Assembly (NCBI GenBank): GCA_013003155.1
Contig: JABDKF010000061.1
Span: 1-56,515 of the forward strand
Origin: Woeseia sp.
Lineage (GTDB): Bacteria; Pseudomonadota; Gammaproteobacteria; Steroidobacterales; Woeseiaceae
Reading direction: 5' to 3'
Length of the DNA: 56,515 bases
Of this stretch, positions 54,180 through 56,515 are shown piece after piece. The position numbers and the translations under genes are program-made. How positions within the stretch are numbered: the stretch's first letter is position 1; every line of letters begins with the position of its first letter. The notes under the pieces were generated by a model. That model worked only from the letters and a program-made list of their open reading frames with translations, had not been told where the DNA came from and ran no database searches.

Positions 54180-54379
54180 GAACCGCCAGTTTACTGAATT
54201 TTTGCAGCAGCGCAGCCAGAAGAAAAACGTGCTGCATTATGTAACATGGCCTGCCACGCCAAGGTTTCCGGACCGCGTAGCAGCGCAATTTATGTGAACT
54301 GCTCGGCAGCGTTGGCGCACGCTGGCCCGCACAATGCGGTTCGAAGAGTGTCTTGCCCAAACCGGGGAACCGAATACCT

Positions 54380-55744
54380 ATGGCGTTGCAACTAAAAGTA
54401 ACGAGCGACCACCAGGAGCTGATGGCCGACGACTCGGAACGCAGCTTCAGTCAGCATGGCGGCACCATTGGGCGTGGCCTGCAAAGCGACTGGATCCTGC
54501 CGGACGAGGAACGTTTCATTTCAGGGCGTCACGCCGCAATTGATTATCAGGGAGGCGCTTATTACGTCGCCGATATCAGCACGAACGGCGTCTACATCAA
54601 TGATGAGCCCGAACCGTTGGGCAAAGGAAACTTCCGGCGGCTGTTCGATGGCGATCGGTTGCGCATGGGCGACTTTGAGTTCGATGTATCAATCGATGAA
54701 GGCGAAGACATTGAGGTCAACCTGCCAAGCACCGGGAAATCTGCCGACGGCCATATGGATGAATCCGTTGAGGAAGCTGAAACGCGCACCGGCATGCAGA
54801 TGCTCGATATCGAAGAACTGACCGGCGACGACGAATTTCAATCGACATTGTTCGGTACAACTCGCATGGACCCGGCCAAGCATTTTGCAAAGCCGAAAAA
54901 ACCGACAGCGCCACCTGCTGAACCCTCCGTGGCGAACGACAAGGGACCTGCGAAAACAGCCCCACCGTCAGCCGCGGACACTGAGCGACCGAACGCGTCG
55001 CCGGAGCCTGTAAATCCTTTCGGCATAGGCGATCGAAAATCCGCTCCAGCAGGTCAGGAACTCCTGAACGCATTTTTTCAAGGCGCGGGCGTCAAGCCCG
55101 AAGATATGCCTCCGTCGCTCGATGCGCGCGAGGTGATGTTGAACGCAGGCCAGGTCTTGCGACAATTTGTTAACGGCACGACCGAGCTATTAGCTGGCCG
55201 TGCCAACGTCAAGTGCATGTTCCGGCTCGACCAGACAACGGTGCTGCCGCGTCACAACAACCCATTGAAGCTTGCTGAGAATTCGCAAGAGTCGATGACC
55301 CAGCTGCTCGTCGGAAAAAAGGGCGAATTCCTGGGCCCGATCGATAGCGTGAAAGAAGCCACGCGGGATTTAAAGTTCCATCAGGACGCTATGCTCGAAG
55401 CCATGATGAGTGCGTTCAAAGAATTTTCTGCACGCTTCGATCCGGATGAACTGCAAGAGACTTTTGACCGGAATGCAAAAAGCAAACCAATGTTCGCATC
55501 GCTTGCCAAGTTGCGGTACTGGGAGCTGTATCGCGAGCTGTACCCGATCGTGACGCAAACCGGCAGCGGCCCGTTTCCGCAGCACATGGGCGAAGAATTC
55601 GTGCGCGTCTACGAAAGACAATTGACGGAATTCAAACGCTCGGAACGTGCTGAGCGCGAGGAACGTGCCAAAAAAAAAGCCGGGATTGAGCCAACCGTAA
55701 CGCTGAAATCGCCTGCAAACTCGCGAGCAGCCGCCTCCCGTTAA
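54380..55744 (+). CDS. FHA domain protein, TagH-like (type VI secretion associated), orphan
   Basis: A 454-aa protein. The N-terminal FHA domain (~1-100) binds phosphothreonine peptides: TIGRGLQSDWILPD, FISGRHAAIDYQGGAYYVADIS and TNGVYIN are the canonical GR, SxxH and NG motifs. An acidic, Pro-rich linker follows. The C-terminal half (~225-440: NAFFQGAGVKPEDMPP, VMLNAGQVLRQFVNGTTELL, KREF-type helical segments) matches the TagH/ImpI C-terminal domain of type VI secretion systems. No other T6SS gene is visible. I chose the ATG at 54380. The two Ser/Thr kinases in this window are possible partners. It converges on acs 13 bp away. Confidence 0.85.
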   Translation: MALQLKVTSDHQELMADDSERSFSQHGGTIGRGLQSDWILPDEERFISGRHAAIDYQGGAYYVADISTNGVYINDEPEPLGKGNFRRLFDGDRLRMGDFEFDVSIDEGEDIEVNLPSTGKSADGHMDESVEEAETRTGMQMLDIEELTGDDEFQSTLFGTTRMDPAKHFAKPKKPTAPPAEPSVANDKGPAKTAPPSAADTERPNASPEPVNPFGIGDRKSAPAGQELLNAFFQGAGVKPEDMPPSLDAREVMLNAGQVLRQFVNGTTELLAGRANVKCMFRLDQTTVLPRHNNPLKLAENSQESMTQLLVGKKGEFLGPIDSVKEATRDLKFHQDAMLEAMMSAFKEFSARFDPDELQETFDRNAKSKPMFASLAKLRYWELYRELYPIVTQTGSGPFPQHMGEEFVRVYERQLTEFKRSERAEREERAKKKAGIEPTVTLKSPANSRAAASR

Positions 55745-55757
55745 TTGCGACAGGTAG

Positions 55758-56515
55758 TTATCCGCCGTCGCGATTCTGCCGGTTGTCTATAAGATCCTGC
55801 ACGACATCCGGATCGGCGAGCGTCGATGTATCCCCCAGGTTCGAAAAATCGTCTTCGGCGATCTTGCGCAATATTCGCCGCATGATTTTACCAGAGCGCG
55901 TTTTTGGCAGCGCCGGCGCCCATTGGAGCAAGTCAGGGGTCGCGATGGGTCCGATCTCTTTGCGTACCCACTGACGTAACTCGGTCAGCAGCGCATCGCT
56001 GGGTTCAGACCCCGCCATCAACGTGACGTAGGCGTAAATGCCTTGCCCCTTGATATCGTGCGGATACCCGACCACGGCCGCTTCCGCCACCTGCGGGTGC
56101 GCGACCAGCGCGCTCTCCACCTCCGCGGTGCCCATGCGGTGCCCGGAGACGTTTAGAACATCGTCGACGCGGCCGGTAATCCAGTAATAACCGTCCTCGT
56201 CACGCCGCGCACCGTCACCAGTGAAATAACGTCCGGGAAACGTCGAAAAATAGGTTTCAACGAAGCGCGGGTGATCACCGTACACGGTGCACATCTGGCC
56301 GGGCCAGCTGTCCTTGATGATGAGGTTGCCCGACACAGCGCCCTGCAACTCCTGCCCTTCGGCGTCGACGATCGCCGGCTGAATGCCAAACAGCGGGCGC
56401 GTTGCCGATCCGGGTTTGAGCGCTGTTGCCCCGGGCAGCGGGCTAATAAGGATGCCGCCGGTTTCGGTTTGCCACCAGGTATCGACGATCGGACAGCGTT
56501 CGTCGCCAACGACAC
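55758..56515 (-). CDS. acs: Acetyl-CoA synthetase, C-terminal part (partial)
   Basis: The last ~250 residues of acetyl-CoA synthetase, which activates acetate to acetyl-CoA via acetyl-AMP; the frame is open to the right edge. Visible parts are the ANL core motif [50 protein letters not shown] (key residues TGD, GR-DD and GHR) and the C-terminal lysine in [17 protein letters not shown], the site that is acetylated to switch off the enzyme in this family. It converges on the FHA gene. A deacetylase-like gene is present ~9 kb away in this window. Confidence 0.97.
   Translation of the reverse strand, partial: VVGDERCPIVDTWWQTETGGILISPLPGATALKPGSATRPLFGIQPAIVDAEGQELQGAVSGNLIIKDSWPGQMCTVYGDHPRFVETYFSTFPGRYFTGDGARRDEDGYYWITGRVDDVLNVSGHRMGTAEVESALVAHPQVAEAAVVGYPHDIKGQGIYAYVTLMAGSEPSDALLTELRQWVRKEIGPIATPDLLQWAPALPKTRSGKIMRRILRKIAEDDFSNLGDTSTLADPDVVQDLIDNRQNRDGG

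Overview
This 56.5 kb window is chromosomal core sequence of a gammaproteobacterium. GC content is moderately high, genes are densely packed, and most proteins are recognisable housekeeping families. The gene orders prmB-aroC-asd-fimV-truA-accD-folC-dedD-cvpA-purF, tig-clpP-clpX-lon, and nrdR-ribD-ribE-ribBA-ribH-nusB-thiL-pgpA are typical of gammaproteobacteria, as are the paired FimV-like proteins and the FimX-like protein. A marine Woeseia/Chromatiales-like lineage would fit, but that is a low-confidence guess. I see no prophage, insertion sequence, CRISPR array or integron, so the unusual content is regulatory rather than mobile.

Layout. 1-4755 (minus): protein quality control genes lon (cut by the window edge), clpX, clpP and tig. 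4922-5734 (minus): a tRNA operon transcribed Pro-Arg-His-[degenerate His]-Lys-Leu from a strong promoter. 5806-7132 (plus): a periplasmic cyclophilin and lpxH. 7152-21550 (minus): a long run from prmB to miaE that includes chorismate, aspartate-family, fatty-acid, folate and purine genes, a large FimV and a Ser/Thr kinase with a degenerate receiver. 21689-25118 (plus): an overlapping cluster of SCO1-like protein, copper chaperone, psd, epmA and a GAF-type methionine sulfoxide reductase. efp faces it on the minus strand. 26030-30488 (plus): a FimX-like c-di-GMP-type protein and a second FimV-like protein, with a textbook CRP/Vfr site between them. 30499-37147 (minus): rubrerythrin, Fe-S oxidoreductase, DUF3501, parE and parC. 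37320-37556 (plus): xseB. 37576-47142 (minus): deacetylase-like gene, glyA, nrdR, riboflavin genes, nusB, thiL, pgpA and a kinase with a cyclic-nucleotide-binding domain. 47228-49758 (plus): ettA and a zinc-ribbon protein. 49779-54126 (minus): DUF1820 gene and purL. 54380-55744 (plus): an orphan TagH-like FHA protein. 55758 to the end (minus): the C-terminal part of acs.

Linked functions. FimV, FimX and the second FimV-like protein point to regulated type IV pilus assembly or polarity, with cyclic nucleotide input suggested by the CRP-like site. EpmA and its substrate EF-P lie within 1.1 kb. The rubrerythrin/Fe-S/DUF3501 trio has its own promoter with a palindrome just downstream of the -10, and an intercistronic hairpin. 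This is the best candidate for a little-described regulated system. The strongest structural oddity is a 137-nt tRNA-His copy carrying two insertions inside an otherwise normal tRNA operon. All promoter, operator and terminator calls were made by eye from sequence and are unmeasured.
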